This document shows, piece after piece, positions 17,050 through 25,722 of a stretch of 64,000 nt of DNA; the stretch's first letter is position 1; the number at the start of each line of letters is the position of its first letter. The notes below the pieces were generated by a model. The model was not told the DNA's origin. It saw only the letters and a list, made by a program, of their open reading frames with translations, and did not search any database. Made by a program: the position numbers and the translations under genes. The DNA is taken from positions 1,967,443 to 2,031,442 of the forward strand of contig CP011806.1 of NCBI GenBank assembly GCA_001664505.1. Reading direction: 5' to 3'. The DNA comes from Acidobacteria bacterium Mor1. Lineage in GTDB: Bacteria > Acidobacteriota > Polarisedimenticolia > Polarisedimenticolales > Polarisedimenticolaceae.

Positions 17050-17598
17050 TCAGCCCTCGGGGGGAGCGTCCTGCTCACGCCGGGGCGCCTGCACCGTAAC
17101 CGGGGCCGCCGCCGGGGCGGGGTCGACGCGGAAGAGCGCGCCGCCGATCACGCCTCCGAGGGTACCAAACACGGCGCCGACGATCAGAGAGAAGAACAGG
17201 GCGAAGATCAGCTGGACCAGGCCGGACAAACCGGCCAGGGCGGTGCTGCCGAACCACTCGGCAACGCTCAACCCGTCGATGTCCTCGCCGAAGGCCTCGA
17301 GGAAAGGCACCGAAACCGTCCACATGCCCAGAATCAGGAAGCCGAACAGCGCGCCGAAGACCGTCGAGGTCATGGCGTTGATCAACCCGGTCCAGAGTCC
17401 CAGCATCGCCCCGGGGCCGGCGTCGAAGGGATACCCGACTCGGCGGCACTCCTGGGAGTAGAACAGCGCCGCGACCAGCGAGGAGCCCCAGACCGTGCCG
17501 AAGCAGGTCAGGCAATCCACGCAGCCGCAGCAGCCGAGGGAGGTCCCCGCGGAGATCAGGCCGAAGATCACGCCCGGGATCAGCGCCCACTTGAACAT
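17050..17598 (-). CDS. small polytopic membrane protein, paralogue of its neighbour
   Basis: A 182-residue membrane protein starting at ATG 17598. Helices lie near residues 4-45, 60-95 and 125-160; the first is rich in cysteine (GCCGCVDCLTC), spaced as CCxCxxCxxC, unusual for a membrane helix and possibly a metal site. The C-terminal VFGTLGGVIGGALF motif repeats the end of the neighbour. The 20-bp gap to the next gene makes a shared transcript likely. No function is known. Confidence 0.6.
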   Translation of the reverse strand: MFKWALIPGVIFGLISAGTSLGCCGCVDCLTCFGTVWGSSLVAALFYSQECRRVGYPFDAGPGAMLGLWTGLINAMTSTVFGALFGFLILGMWTVSVPFLEAFGEDIDGLSVAEWFGSTALAGLSGLVQLIFALFFSLIVGAVFGTLGGVIGGALFRVDPAPAAAPVTVQAPRREQDAPPEG

Positions 17599-17623
17599 GC
17601 TCGGTTGCTGCAAATCGTTCCTC

Positions 17624-18136
17624 TCAGACCGCCGATTCGGAGTCGGCCGAAGGCGCCGGGGCGGTTCCACCCCGGCCTCGCGCCCATTGCAACGCAATGG
17701 CGGCAACTCCGGTTCCCAGGAACAGGCCGATCACCGCTCCGGTACCGACCCCGAGGAGTGCCCGGGGCACATTGGGCAGATTGGGCAATCCCAGGATCCC
17801 GAGCCCCACGTCCAGCACGTTGAGCCCCAGGGCGGCCAGGAACCAGGAGGTCGGGGGCCGGTAGCCGGGCCTGGCCAAGAAACCGTAGGCCCACAGCCCC
17901 AGGGTCCCGCCGGCATAGAGCCCGATGCATCGGGCGCAAACCGCCATGGGCTCACCGTCGATCATCAGGCTGCGCCAGGGCATCTGGTGGCAGCTCGGCG
18001 ATGCCAGCAGGCGGATCACCGCCGCCGGCCCCTCGGCGAGAAAGGGGGGCAAGGCGAGGGTCACGGTGAAGGCGGTGGCCAATGCGGCCACGGCCCATAC
18101 CAGCCCGCGGCTCCACCAGCGCTCCTTTCGGGTCAT
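17624..18136 (-). CDS. DUF2085 family membrane protein
   Basis: A 170-residue membrane protein with the DUF2085 signature: CHQMPWRS in the first loop, then [12 protein letters not shown] at the start of a helix. These conserved Cys and His residues define the family, whose function is unknown. About four membrane helices. GGAGG lies 4 nt before ATG 18136. It heads a three-gene minus-strand set of small membrane proteins and is divergent from the Topo VI gene. Confidence 0.8.
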   Translation of the reverse strand: MTRKERWWSRGLVWAVAALATAFTVTLALPPFLAEGPAAVIRLLASPSCHQMPWRSLMIDGEPMAVCARCIGLYAGGTLGLWAYGFLARPGYRPPTSWFLAALGLNVLDVGLGILGLPNLPNVPRALLGVGTGAVIGLFLGTGVAAIALQWARGRGGTAPAPSADSESAV

Positions 18137-18222
18137 CGGTCCTCCGGTCGCTCCTGTCGGATTCTATCGAAACCCAGGAGGGTGGATATAGAATCCCGGC
18201 GTCTCGATCGATGGAGGGGCCG

Positions 18223-19830
18223 ATGGCCGCGACCCGCAAGACCGCGAAGAAGACCGGCACGAAGAAGAAGGCGCGCTCCCGCGAAGACGCCACCTCGATG
18301 GCCGCCCGGCAGCGGGACATCTCCGTCTCCGAATTCTTCACCAAGAACCGCCACCTGCTCGGCTTCGACAACCCGCAGAAGGCGCTGTTGACCACGATCA
18401 AGGAAGCGGTGGACAACTCCCTGGATGCCTGCGAAGAGGCGGGCATCCTGCCGGAGCTGATGATCGAGATCATGGAGATGGGCCCCGAACGCTACCGGGT
18501 CGCGATCCAGGACAACGGCCCCGGCATCGTCAAGGCCCAGGTGCCCAAGATCTTCGGCAAGCTGCTCTACGGCTCGAAGTTCCACCGCCTCAAACAGCAG
18601 CGGGGCCAGCAAGGCATCGGTATCTCGGCGGCGGGCATGTACGGCATGCTGACCACCGGCAAGCCGGTACGGATCTTCTCGCGCACCGGAAAGCGCAAGC
18701 AGGCCCATCAGTTCGAGGTCGCCGTCGACACCAAGAAGAACGCCCCGGTGGTGAGCAAGGACGACGTGGTCGAGTGGCCGGTCGACCATGGCACCCGGGT
18801 CGAGATCGAACTGGAAGCGACCTACAAGAAGGGACGCCGCTCGGTGGACGACTACATCGAGCAGACCGCCCTGGCCAACCCCCACGCCACGATCTTCTAC
18901 TACCCGCCCAAGGGAGAAGCGGTTCAGTACCCCCGGGTCTCGCCGGAACTGCCCAAGGAAGCCCTGGAGATCAAACCGCACCCTTACGGCGTCGAACTCG
19001 GCATCCTGATGCGGATGATGAAGGAGACCCAGGGCAAACACCTGCGGAGCGCGCTCCAGCAGGATTTCAGCCGGGTCAGCGGCGCCGTGGCCGACAGGAT
19101 CATCGAGGAGGCCAAGCTGTCGCCCAAGGCGCGGCCCAAGAGCCTCAACGCCAACCAGCTCGAAGCGCTGTTCAAGGCGATTCCCAAGGTCAAGGTCCTG
19201 GCGCCGCCGACGGCGTGCCTTTCCCCCATCGGCGAAGAGCTGCTGGCCCGCGGACTGGACACCCGGATCCCGTCGGATTTCTTCACCGCGGTGACCCGCC
19301 CTCCGGCGGTCTACCGGGGCAACCCGTTCCAGATCGAGGTCGGCCTGGTCTACGGCGGAGAACAGCCTGCCGACGAGCTGGTGACCCTGTATCGCTTTGC
19401 CAACCGGGTGCCGCTGCAGTACCAGCAATCCGCCTGCGCCATCAGCAAGTCGGTGCTGGGTACCGATTGGAAGAAGTACGGCCTACAACAGTCCCGGGGT
19501 GCCCTGCCGACCGCGCCGATGTCGGTGGTGGTGCACATCGCGTCGGTCTGGGTGCCGTTCACGTCGGAGTCCAAGGAGGCGGTCGCCTCCTACCCCGAGA
19601 TCATCAAGGAGATCCGGCTGGCGCTGCAGGAAGCCGGCCGGCGGTTGGCCACCTTCGTGCGCAAGCGGCGCCGGGAGGCCGACGAACTGAAGAAACGGGC
19701 CTACATCGAGCGCTACATCCCCCACATCGGCGACGCCCTGGGAGATATCCTCGGCTTCTCCGAACGCAAGAAGGCCAACACGGTTTCCAACCTCAAGACG
19801 ATCCTCGAACGCAGCCGCAAGATGGGCTGA
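18223..19830 (+). CDS. top6B: DNA topoisomerase VI subunit B
   Basis: A 535-residue type IIB topoisomerase ATPase subunit, the length of archaeal Top6B. The GHKL ATPase motifs are intact: EAVDNSLDA at 61-69 (motif N1, Asn65), DNGPGI at 97-102 (N2) and [14 protein letters not shown] at 128-141 (ATP lid). A central H2TH region ([19 protein letters not shown]) and the transducer domain follow. The N-terminal 25 residues are Lys/Arg-rich. The start ATG 18223 has GGAGGGG just upstream. The DNA-cleaving subunit A (Spo11-like) is not adjacent and not in this window. Topo VI is typical of archaea and plants and sporadic in bacteria. Confidence 0.93.
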   Translation: MAATRKTAKKTGTKKKARSREDATSMAARQRDISVSEFFTKNRHLLGFDNPQKALLTTIKEAVDNSLDACEEAGILPELMIEIMEMGPERYRVAIQDNGPGIVKAQVPKIFGKLLYGSKFHRLKQQRGQQGIGISAAGMYGMLTTGKPVRIFSRTGKRKQAHQFEVAVDTKKNAPVVSKDDVVEWPVDHGTRVEIELEATYKKGRRSVDDYIEQTALANPHATIFYYPPKGEAVQYPRVSPELPKEALEIKPHPYGVELGILMRMMKETQGKHLRSALQQDFSRVSGAVADRIIEEAKLSPKARPKSLNANQLEALFKAIPKVKVLAPPTACLSPIGEELLARGLDTRIPSDFFTAVTRPPAVYRGNPFQIEVGLVYGGEQPADELVTLYRFANRVPLQYQQSACAISKSVLGTDWKKYGLQQSRGALPTAPMSVVVHIASVWVPFTSESKEAVASYPEIIKEIRLALQEAGRRLATFVRKRRREADELKKRAYIERYIPHIGDALGDILGFSERKKANTVSNLKTILERSRKMG

Positions 19831-19846
19831 ACGGCGGAGCGCCGTT
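19830..19846 (+). terminator. short hairpin after top6B (weak terminator or attenuator)
   Basis: A 7-bp perfect stem (AACGGCG/CGCCGTT) closes a 3-nt GAG loop right at the top6B stop and is followed by only T-TGGG. The short U-tract suggests partial rather than full termination, so the following selenoprotein gene could be reached by read-through. Confidence 0.35.
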
Positions 19847-19884
19847 TGGGCGGCGGCGAAGATCGCCGGACCCGGGAGACGACC

Positions 19885-20226
19885 ATGATCGAACTGATCT
19901 GCACCAAGACCTGAAGCACCTGTCGCAAGGCGGTCGCCTTGCTCGACGAACACGGGATCGAGTACCGCTACCGGGAGTACCGCAAGGAGCCGCTCTCGGC
20001 GACGGAGATCCGCTCGGTGCTGAAGAAGCTGGGCCTGAAGGTCCACGACGTGCTGCGCAAGAACGACAAGGCGTTCAAGGAGCTGAGACTGCGCGGCGAT
20101 GAACCGGCGTCCAAGCTGATTCCGCTGATGGCCGAGCACCCGACTCTGCTGCAGCGCCCGATCGGTGTCGCCGGCAACAAGGCGGTGGTCGGCCGCCCCC
20201 CGGACAACCTGCTCGAGTTGAAGTAG
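19885..20226 (+). CDS. ArsC/Spx-family thiol oxidoreductase, candidate selenoprotein (TGA codon 10 read as Sec)
   Basis: A 113-residue arsenate-reductase-family protein when the in-frame TGA at 19912-19914 is read as selenocysteine. The N-terminus becomes MIELICTKT-U-STCRKAVALL, placing Sec10 at the position of the catalytic cysteine of ArsC/Spx/YffB proteins (family pattern CxxCRKA); the resolving Cys13 is kept, giving a UxxC redox motif. The rest is a full ArsC fold ending LLQRPIGVAGNKAVVGRPPDNLL, including the family's RPI motif. GGGAG lies 6 nt before ATG 19885. Starting after the TGA (TTG 19939) would remove the active site. Substrate unknown: arsenate, disulfides or peroxides are possible. 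The gene is 54 bp after top6B. Confidence 0.88.
19912..19942 (+). promoter_or_regulatory. bacterial SECIS element for selenocysteine insertion
   Basis: The TGA (19912-19914) is followed after 10 nt by a perfect 7-bp stem, GCAAGGC (19925-19931) with GCCTTGC (19936-19942), closing the loop GGTC (19932-19935). Bacterial SECIS hairpins are read by SelB just after the UGA; they need a G in the apical loop at about 16-37 nt from the UGA, and the well-studied E. coli fdhF element has a GGUCU loop. Here the loop begins 17 nt after the UGA. The stem lies wholly within the coding frame. Confidence 0.85.
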
Positions 20227-20238
20227 CCGGCGCCGGGG

Positions 20239-21750
20239 CTAGCCCCCGGCCAGCCTCTTCAACACCTCCCGAGCGTGGTCGTTGTCCGGGTCCATCTCCA
20301 GCGCCCTTGCGTAGTTCACGCCGGCCAGCTCGTCGTTGCCCTGCTCGAGATAGGCCTCGCCCAGGCTGTCGTAGCCGTTGGCCACGTCGGGGTAGAGTTC
20401 GACGTTGAGCGCCAGCACCTCGACCGCCCGGTCGTACTCCTCCCGGCCCATCAGGTAGTAGCCGAAGTCGTTGAGCGGGTCGGGAGAGTAGGCGTAGGTC
20501 GCATCCTGCTCGTCGATCACCCGCCGGTAGAACGCACCCGCCTGTTCGATACCCTGGTCTCGATAGAGCGGCGCGAACTCGCTCAGGATCGGACGCTTGA
20601 CCTCAGGAAGCTCCTGCCCCAGCAGAACCGCCGTCAATCCGTCCCGTAGCAGCCCTGTGGGGCAGCGGCTGTAGTTGGAGACCACGGCGAAGCCGCTGTT
20701 GCTCTCGGGCAGGAGCATCAGGTAGCTGCGGAATCCATCGTCTCCACCGCTGTGGGCCACGGTTCGTTGTCCGTCGACCTCGCCGATGAACCAGCTCAGG
20801 CCGACGTGGCGCCGCCCCCACGCGGGGCCGGGTTTCCACAACTCGTCGAACGCCGCTTCGGACAGGATCCGCCGGCCGTCCAGTTCGCCCCGGTTGAGGT
20901 TGGCCTGGATCCAGCGGGCGATCTCCGGCGGGTTGGAGTTGAGGGTCGAACTCGGGGCGTGGCGGCGGTTGTAGGGGTAATGCCCCAGGGCCACCGGTTC
21001 GTAGTCCCAGCCGTGACCGGTCGTTCGCCGCTCCTGCGGGATCTCCGGATAGAAGAACGTGCTGTGGGTCATGCCCAGCGGCTCCAGGATCCGGGCCTCC
21101 ATGAAGTCCTCGAAGCTCTGCCCGCTGACCTTGGCGATCAGGTCACCGAGGGTGTCGAAGGCCCGGTTGCTGTAGCGCGCCTGCTCCCCCGGCGGGGCGA
21201 TGAGGCTCTCGTCCGCGAGCTCCCTTACGTACTTTTCCGCCTCACCCTCGCCGCTCTGCGGGTTGCGCCAGTCGTAGTCCGAGACGTCGGGCATGCCCGA
21301 GGTGTGGTTGAGCATCTGGCGAATGGTGATCTCGGCCGCAGCCGCATCCTGCAGCTTGAAGTAGGGCAAGTGGGAAACCACGGTATCGTCGAGCCCCAGC
21401 TTGCCGTCCTCGACGAGTTGCATGATCGCCGTGGCGACGAAGGGCTTGGATACCGAGGCGAAGTGCAGCAGGTGCCCGGCCTGTAGCGGCGCCCGGCTCT
21501 CGGTGTCGGCGACACCCCGGGTGGCGCTGTAGACGACCTCCCCCTCATGAACCACCGCGACGCTGAGACCGGGGACGCCGTGGGCCTCGACTACGGCGTC
21601 GATGAAACCGTCGAGGGTCTCGGCCATCGGCGAGGCTGCCGGGTCTTCCGGCGGTGCAGCAGCGGGATCCTCATCGGAACTCGAGCCGCAACCCAGCGGG
21701 AGCAGCGAGACCAGGACCACGATCAGCCAGGCAATGGTTCGACGACGCAT
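20239..21750 (-). CDS. lipoprotein serine hydrolase (beta-lactamase/DD-peptidase family) with C-terminal TPRs
   Basis: A 503-residue class C beta-lactamase-like enzyme. A lipobox (LLPLGC, Cys21) makes it a lipoprotein. The active-site motifs are SVSK (Ser99, Lys102), YSN (193-195) and HSGG (333-336). This fold covers DD-peptidases, esterases and LACTB-like proteases; the substrate cannot be told from sequence. After the catalytic domain, from about residue 410, come tetratricopeptide repeats (FGYYLMGREEYDRAVEVLAL, then NGYDSLGEAYLEQGN), probably a protein-binding platform. It is convergent with the selenoprotein gene, 12 bp apart. Confidence 0.85.
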   Translation of the reverse strand: MRRRTIAWLIVVLVSLLPLGCGSSSDEDPAAAPPEDPAASPMAETLDGFIDAVVEAHGVPGLSVAVVHEGEVVYSATRGVADTESRAPLQAGHLLHFASVSKPFVATAIMQLVEDGKLGLDDTVVSHLPYFKLQDAAAAEITIRQMLNHTSGMPDVSDYDWRNPQSGEGEAEKYVRELADESLIAPPGEQARYSNRAFDTLGDLIAKVSGQSFEDFMEARILEPLGMTHSTFFYPEIPQERRTTGHGWDYEPVALGHYPYNRRHAPSSTLNSNPPEIARWIQANLNRGELDGRRILSEAAFDELWKPGPAWGRRHVGLSWFIGEVDGQRTVAHSGGDDGFRSYLMLLPESNSGFAVVSNYSRCPTGLLRDGLTAVLLGQELPEVKRPILSEFAPLYRDQGIEQAGAFYRRVIDEQDATYAYSPDPLNDFGYYLMGREEYDRAVEVLALNVELYPDVANGYDSLGEAYLEQGNDELAGVNYARALEMDPDNDHAREVLKRLAGG

Positions 21751-21861
21751 CGGGCCACCTCCGAACGGGAGTTCTCCCGGGACGGAAGTCGCCCCTGCCC
21801 CCTTGCCCGAACAACGCCGCCGGGGCGGGTGCGGTTACAGGGCTGCGTTCGGTTTCGACCG

Positions 21862-22659
21862 CTACTTCTTGCGGTGGTGCAACTCCACCGGGTGCTGTTC
21901 CCGTTTGCGCTCGTACCAGTTCTGGTAGAGATCGACGCAGAACATCAGGATCAGCACGAAGATCACGATCCACTGGGGCACGTAGGGGAAGGAATCGTCG
22001 CCGACCTTCAGATGAGCGACATGACCGCCCTCGAGGAACAGCACGAAGCCGATCAGCAGCATCACGAACAGGCCGAGGATCTCGAAGTCCGGGTTCCTGC
22101 TCAGGTAGTCGGCGATCTTCGCGGCGAAGGCCAGCATCAACGCCACCGAGATGACCACCGAACCGACCATCACCGGGAAGCGGTCGGTCATGCCGACGAC
22201 GGTCAGGATCGAATCCACCGAGAAGAGCAGGTTCATCGCCACGATCACCGTGACGACCTCGGCGAACTTCCCCGCCTTGCCCAGTTCCTTCTCGCCGACC
22301 CCCTTGGCCTTGACCCGCAGTTCCTTGATGCCCTTCCAGATCAACACCAACCCGCCGAGGATCAGCACGATGGACTTGACGTTCCACTCGGCTTCGAAGT
22401 GAATGCCGAACAGATAGGTGTCCATCGAATTGAAGACCGAGATGGCGTAGGTCAGGATGTAGCTGACCAGGGACAGCAGCACGATGCGGAACAGCATCGC
22501 CAGGATCAACCCCCAGCGCACCGCCTTGTCCCGCTCGCTGGGCGGAAGCTTGTTGGCGATGATGGTGATGATGATCAGGTTGTCCGCGCCCAGGGCGATC
22601 TGCACCAGGGTCACCGAAAACAACGCCACCCAGAATCCGGGATCCATCAAGAAATCCAT
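21862..22659 (-). CDS. TerC family integral membrane protein
   Basis: A 265-residue inner-membrane protein with seven to nine helices. The family's acidic pairs are present: GADN at 24-27 in the first helix and LLFSVDSILTVVGMT in the second half. TerC proteins include manganese exporters and proteins linked to tellurite resistance and to metalation of exported enzymes; the substrate here is not determined. The C-terminus is basic and His-rich (HPVELHHRKK). It follows the ABC-F gene on the same strand after 36 bp. Confidence 0.9.
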   Translation of the reverse strand: MDFLMDPGFWVALFSVTLVQIALGADNLIIITIIANKLPPSERDKAVRWGLILAMLFRIVLLSLVSYILTYAISVFNSMDTYLFGIHFEAEWNVKSIVLILGGLVLIWKGIKELRVKAKGVGEKELGKAGKFAEVVTVIVAMNLLFSVDSILTVVGMTDRFPVMVGSVVISVALMLAFAAKIADYLSRNPDFEILGLFVMLLIGFVLFLEGGHVAHLKVGDDSFPYVPQWIVIFVLILMFCVDLYQNWYERKREQHPVELHHRKK

Positions 22660-22695
22660 GTCTCAGCAAATCCTCATTGAACGGGGACGCGCATT

Positions 22696-24669
22696 CTATT
22701 CCGGAAAGGCCTCGGCCAGGGCCTCCCAACGCTCGTAGAGCTCGGCCAGCTTCGATTCCGCGTCGGCCAGTTCCTTGCCGATCTCCGCAGCAGCCTCGGG
22801 ATTGGAGTAGACCTCGGGATCCGCCTGGCGAGCCGTCAGCGTCTCGATCCGGCTCTCCAGCAGCTGGATCTCCTGCTCCACCGGCCCCAGCTGCTCCTCC
22901 CGGGCCTTGCGTTCCCGGTAGCGCCGGTTGCGCTCCTCGGCCTCGAGCCGCCGGGATTCCTTGTCTTTCTGGCGGGCGGCCTGTTTTTCCGCCGGCGTGG
23001 ACGAGGCCACCGGTTGGTCCGGACGCTCGGTGTCGTCCAGGGTCACCGGCTGCCCCTGGCTCGCCCGCCAGCGCTTCCACTCGACGTAGCTGTCGTAGTC
23101 GCCGGGATGCACCTCGGCCCGTCCGCCACCCACGATGGCGATCGAGGTCGCCACCCGGTTGATGAAATAACGATCGTGTGAGATCAACACGAGGGTGCCC
23201 TCGTACTGGTTCAGCGCCTCCTCCAGCACCTCGCGGCTGGGCAGGTCGAGGTGGTTGGTCGGCTCGTCCAGCAGCAGCAGGTTCATCGGCCGCACCAGCA
23301 ACTTGCAGAGCGCCAGCCGCGCCTTCTCCCCTCCGGAGAGCACACCGACCCGCTTCTCCACCGCTTCACCCTTGAACAGGAAGCTGCCGAGCATCGAACG
23401 AAGCCGCGGCCGGAGGTCCAACGGGGCCACCGACTCCATCTCTTCGAGCACCGTGGCCTCGGCGTCCAGTTCGTCGAGTTGGTGCTGGGCGTAGTAGCGG
23501 CGCACCACGTTGTGGCCCAGCTCCAGCTCACCGTCGTCGTAGTCGACCTTGCCCGCCAGCATCTTGAGCAGCGTCGATTTGCCGGCGCCGTTGGGGCCCA
23601 TCAGCGCAATGCGCTCCCCTCGGCGCAGCATCAGGTTCAGCGAGCGGTAGACCTCGTTGTCGCCGTAGCTCTTGGCCAGGTCTTCGATGCGCACGGCGAT
23701 ATCGCCGCTGCGGGGCGCCGGCGGGAATCCGAAGCGCACGCTGCCCCCACGGGACTCGACGTGGATCGTCTCCTGCTTCTCCAGCGCCTTGATCCGCGAC
23801 TGCACCTGTTTGGCCTTGGTGTTCTTGTAGCGGAAGCGTTCGATGAAACGTTCGACCTTGGCCCGCTCCTTGGCCTGCTGCTTCGCCGCGGCCTCCAGGC
23901 GCTCTTCCCGTTCCGCCCGCTCGGTCAGGTAGTTGTCGTAGGAGCCGGGGAAACGGGTGATCACCCCGCGGTCCAACTCCACTACCTCCCGCACCATGCG
24001 GTTGAGGAAGTAGCGATCGTGGGACACCACGACGAAGGCGCCCTCGTAGGCGTCGAGAAACTGCTCGAGCCAGTCGATCGCCTCGAGGTCCAGATGGTTG
24101 GTCGGCTCATCGAGCAGCAACACGCCGGGCTCGCCCAGCAGCAGCCCGGCGAGGACCACCCGCATGCGCCAACCGCCCGAGAGTTTCTCGACGTCGGCGT
24201 GATGCAGGTCCTCGGTCACACCCAGGCCCGAGAGAATCGCCCGGGCGCGGGCTTCGACCTCATCGCCGCCCAGCGCCTCGAACTGCTGGCGCAGTTCGCC
24301 GTAGCGCTCGGTCATGCCTGCGAGTTGCTCGTCCCCTTCGGTGAGCCGGGACATTTCTCGCTCGAGCTCGGCCAACCGGTCCTCCAGGGTGCGCACCTCC
24401 GGGAAGCCGGCCAGCACCACGTTGAGCACCGAGCCCCCTTCGATGGTCTCGACCTCCTGGGACAGATATCCGATACGCAAGGCGTTGGGCTTCTGCACAC
24501 TCCCGCCGTCGGGGCGGTCCTGGCCGGTGATCATGCGCAACAGGGTGGTCTTGCCCGCCCCGTTGGGGCCGACCAGCCCCACCCGGGACTGGGGCTGGAT
24601 CGTCCAGCTCAGCCCGTCGAACAGGACCTGCGGCCCGAATTGCCGCTCGATGCCTTCCAATCGAATCAC
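22696..24669 (-). CDS. ABC-F family ATPase (Uup/EttA-like)
   Basis: A 657-residue soluble protein with two ABC ATPase domains and no membrane segments. Domain 1 has Walker A GPNGAGKTT at 34-42, signature LSGGWRMRV and DEPTNHLDL; domain 2 has GPNGAGKSTLLKM, LSGGEKARL and DEPTNHLDL. The interdomain P-site linker (RYKNTKAKQVQSRIKALEK) is basic, and the last 100 residues are a charged coiled coil, as in Uup/YdiF. ABC-F proteins act on the ribosomal E site in translation or antibiotic protection. Confidence 0.9.
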   Translation of the reverse strand: MIRLEGIERQFGPQVLFDGLSWTIQPQSRVGLVGPNGAGKTTLLRMITGQDRPDGGSVQKPNALRIGYLSQEVETIEGGSVLNVVLAGFPEVRTLEDRLAELEREMSRLTEGDEQLAGMTERYGELRQQFEALGGDEVEARARAILSGLGVTEDLHHADVEKLSGGWRMRVVLAGLLLGEPGVLLLDEPTNHLDLEAIDWLEQFLDAYEGAFVVVSHDRYFLNRMVREVVELDRGVITRFPGSYDNYLTERAEREERLEAAAKQQAKERAKVERFIERFRYKNTKAKQVQSRIKALEKQETIHVESRGGSVRFGFPPAPRSGDIAVRIEDLAKSYGDNEVYRSLNLMLRRGERIALMGPNGAGKSTLLKMLAGKVDYDDGELELGHNVVRRYYAQHQLDELDAEATVLEEMESVAPLDLRPRLRSMLGSFLFKGEAVEKRVGVLSGGEKARLALCKLLVRPMNLLLLDEPTNHLDLPSREVLEEALNQYEGTLVLISHDRYFINRVATSIAIVGGGRAEVHPGDYDSYVEWKRWRASQGQPVTLDDTERPDQPVASSTPAEKQAARQKDKESRRLEAEERNRRYRERKAREEQLGPVEQEIQLLESRIETLTARQADPEVYSNPEAAAEIGKELADAESKLAELYERWEALAEAFPE

Positions 24670-24786
24670 GCCGTGCTCACCCTGAAACCGTCCGCAGCAA
24701 CCGGGGCCGCGGGATTGACCCGCTGCCGGGTTTTCGGGAGAATCCCGCGAACGTACCGACTCAAGCTACAACGAAAGGGCCCCCAG

Positions 24787-25242
24787 ATGGAATCCGGAGA
24801 AAGCCTCGAACAACTAGGCGCAGGCGTCGGCATGCTGATGGCGCTGCTGATCGGGTTCGGGATCGCGCTGATCCCCCAGATCATCATCAACCTGCTGCTC
24901 ACGTCGCTCCTGAACGGGATTCCCGAGCAGTACCGCAGGACCTCGCCGCTGATGATCTGGCTGCTGCTGGTTCCCTGCGTCAACCTGATCCTGGGATTCT
25001 TCGTCTACCCCAAGCTTCCCGAGTCCTTCCGCGCCTACTTCGACGCTCAGGGGGACCAGAGCCACGGCGACTGCGGACAGACCCTCGGCTGGGCCATCCC
25101 GATCCTGTTCCTCACGGCGATGATCCCGTACCTCGGCTGCGTCACCGCCATCGTCGGACTGGTCATCTTGATCGTCTACATGATCAAGCTGTTCGAGCTC
25201 AAGAAGCTGGTCCAGAGCGGGTCCTCGACCTCGGCCATCTGA
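24787..25242 (+). CDS. small integral membrane protein
   Basis: A 151-residue protein with four hydrophobic helices (about residues 15-40, 55-75, 95-120 and 120-140). A conserved-looking block, LPESFRAYFDAQGD, faces one side between helices 2 and 3. ATG 24787 has AAAGGG upstream. It overlaps nothing and is followed 3 bp later by the DUF2752 gene, so the two form an operon that ends in a hairpin at 25663. No function is known. Confidence 0.65.
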   Translation: MESGESLEQLGAGVGMLMALLIGFGIALIPQIIINLLLTSLLNGIPEQYRRTSPLMIWLLLVPCVNLILGFFVYPKLPESFRAYFDAQGDQSHGDCGQTLGWAIPILFLTAMIPYLGCVTAIVGLVILIVYMIKLFELKKLVQSGSSTSAI

Positions 25243-25245
25243 TCG

Positions 25246-25641
25246 ATGACGGGCAGGCGTATCTCCGGGACGCTCGGCGCCGGCGGCCTGGCGGCCGCGA
25301 CCGCCCTGGCGGTGTCCTTCGTCTACACCCCGGCAACGCTGCCGCAGATTCCGTTGTGCTGGTTCTCCCGGATCAGCGGAATGTCCTGCGGCGGCTGCGG
25401 GCTGACCCGGGCGGTCTGTGCCATCTCCCACGGAGACTGGCGCGCCGCCTGGGAGTTCAACCCCTTCGGTTTCGTCTGCTACGGGGTGCTGTGGCTGATC
25501 GCCGCGCTACCCCTGATCGAGTACGCCTCGCCGGGGAGCGCCGGGCGGATCCTGCGCAGCCGCCTGGCCGGAATCGCCGGCGCCGCGCTTGTGATCGGCA
25601 TCAGCCTACTCGGCATCTCGAGGATCCACGGCGCCGGATAG
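25246..25641 (+). CDS. DUF2752 family membrane protein
   Basis: A 131-residue membrane protein with the DUF2752 signature: CWFSRISGMSCGGCGLTRA followed by the helix and AAWEFNPFG. The Cys cluster CxxCG and the NP motif define the family, whose function is unknown. Three membrane helices. It starts 3 bp after the previous gene and probably shares its transcript. The DUF2085 gene at 17.6 kb is a functionally unexplained counterpart of similar build. Confidence 0.85.
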   Translation: MTGRRISGTLGAGGLAAATALAVSFVYTPATLPQIPLCWFSRISGMSCGGCGLTRAVCAISHGDWRAAWEFNPFGFVCYGVLWLIAALPLIEYASPGSAGRILRSRLAGIAGAALVIGISLLGISRIHGAG

Positions 25642-25662
25642 CCACCGAGGCCCTCGTGTGGT

Positions 25663-25690
25663 TTCCGCGGTTTCGCGGAATTATATTTTG
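25663..25690 (+). terminator. intrinsic terminator after the DUF2752 gene
   Basis: A 7-bp perfect stem TTCCGCG/CGCGGAA closes the loop GTTT and is followed by TTATATTTT, a usable U-rich tract. It lies 22 bp beyond the DUF2752 stop and before the next gene's GTG. Confidence 0.65.
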
Positions 25691-25722
25691 CCGCGAACGC
25701 CCTTCGGCGAACGCGAGGCCAC

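Noticed and set aside
19939-20226. ArsC-like gene starting at TTG 19939, 95 residues
   Set aside because: This start removes the catalytic motif and has no ribosome binding site, while ATG 19885 does; the TGA is better read as Sec.
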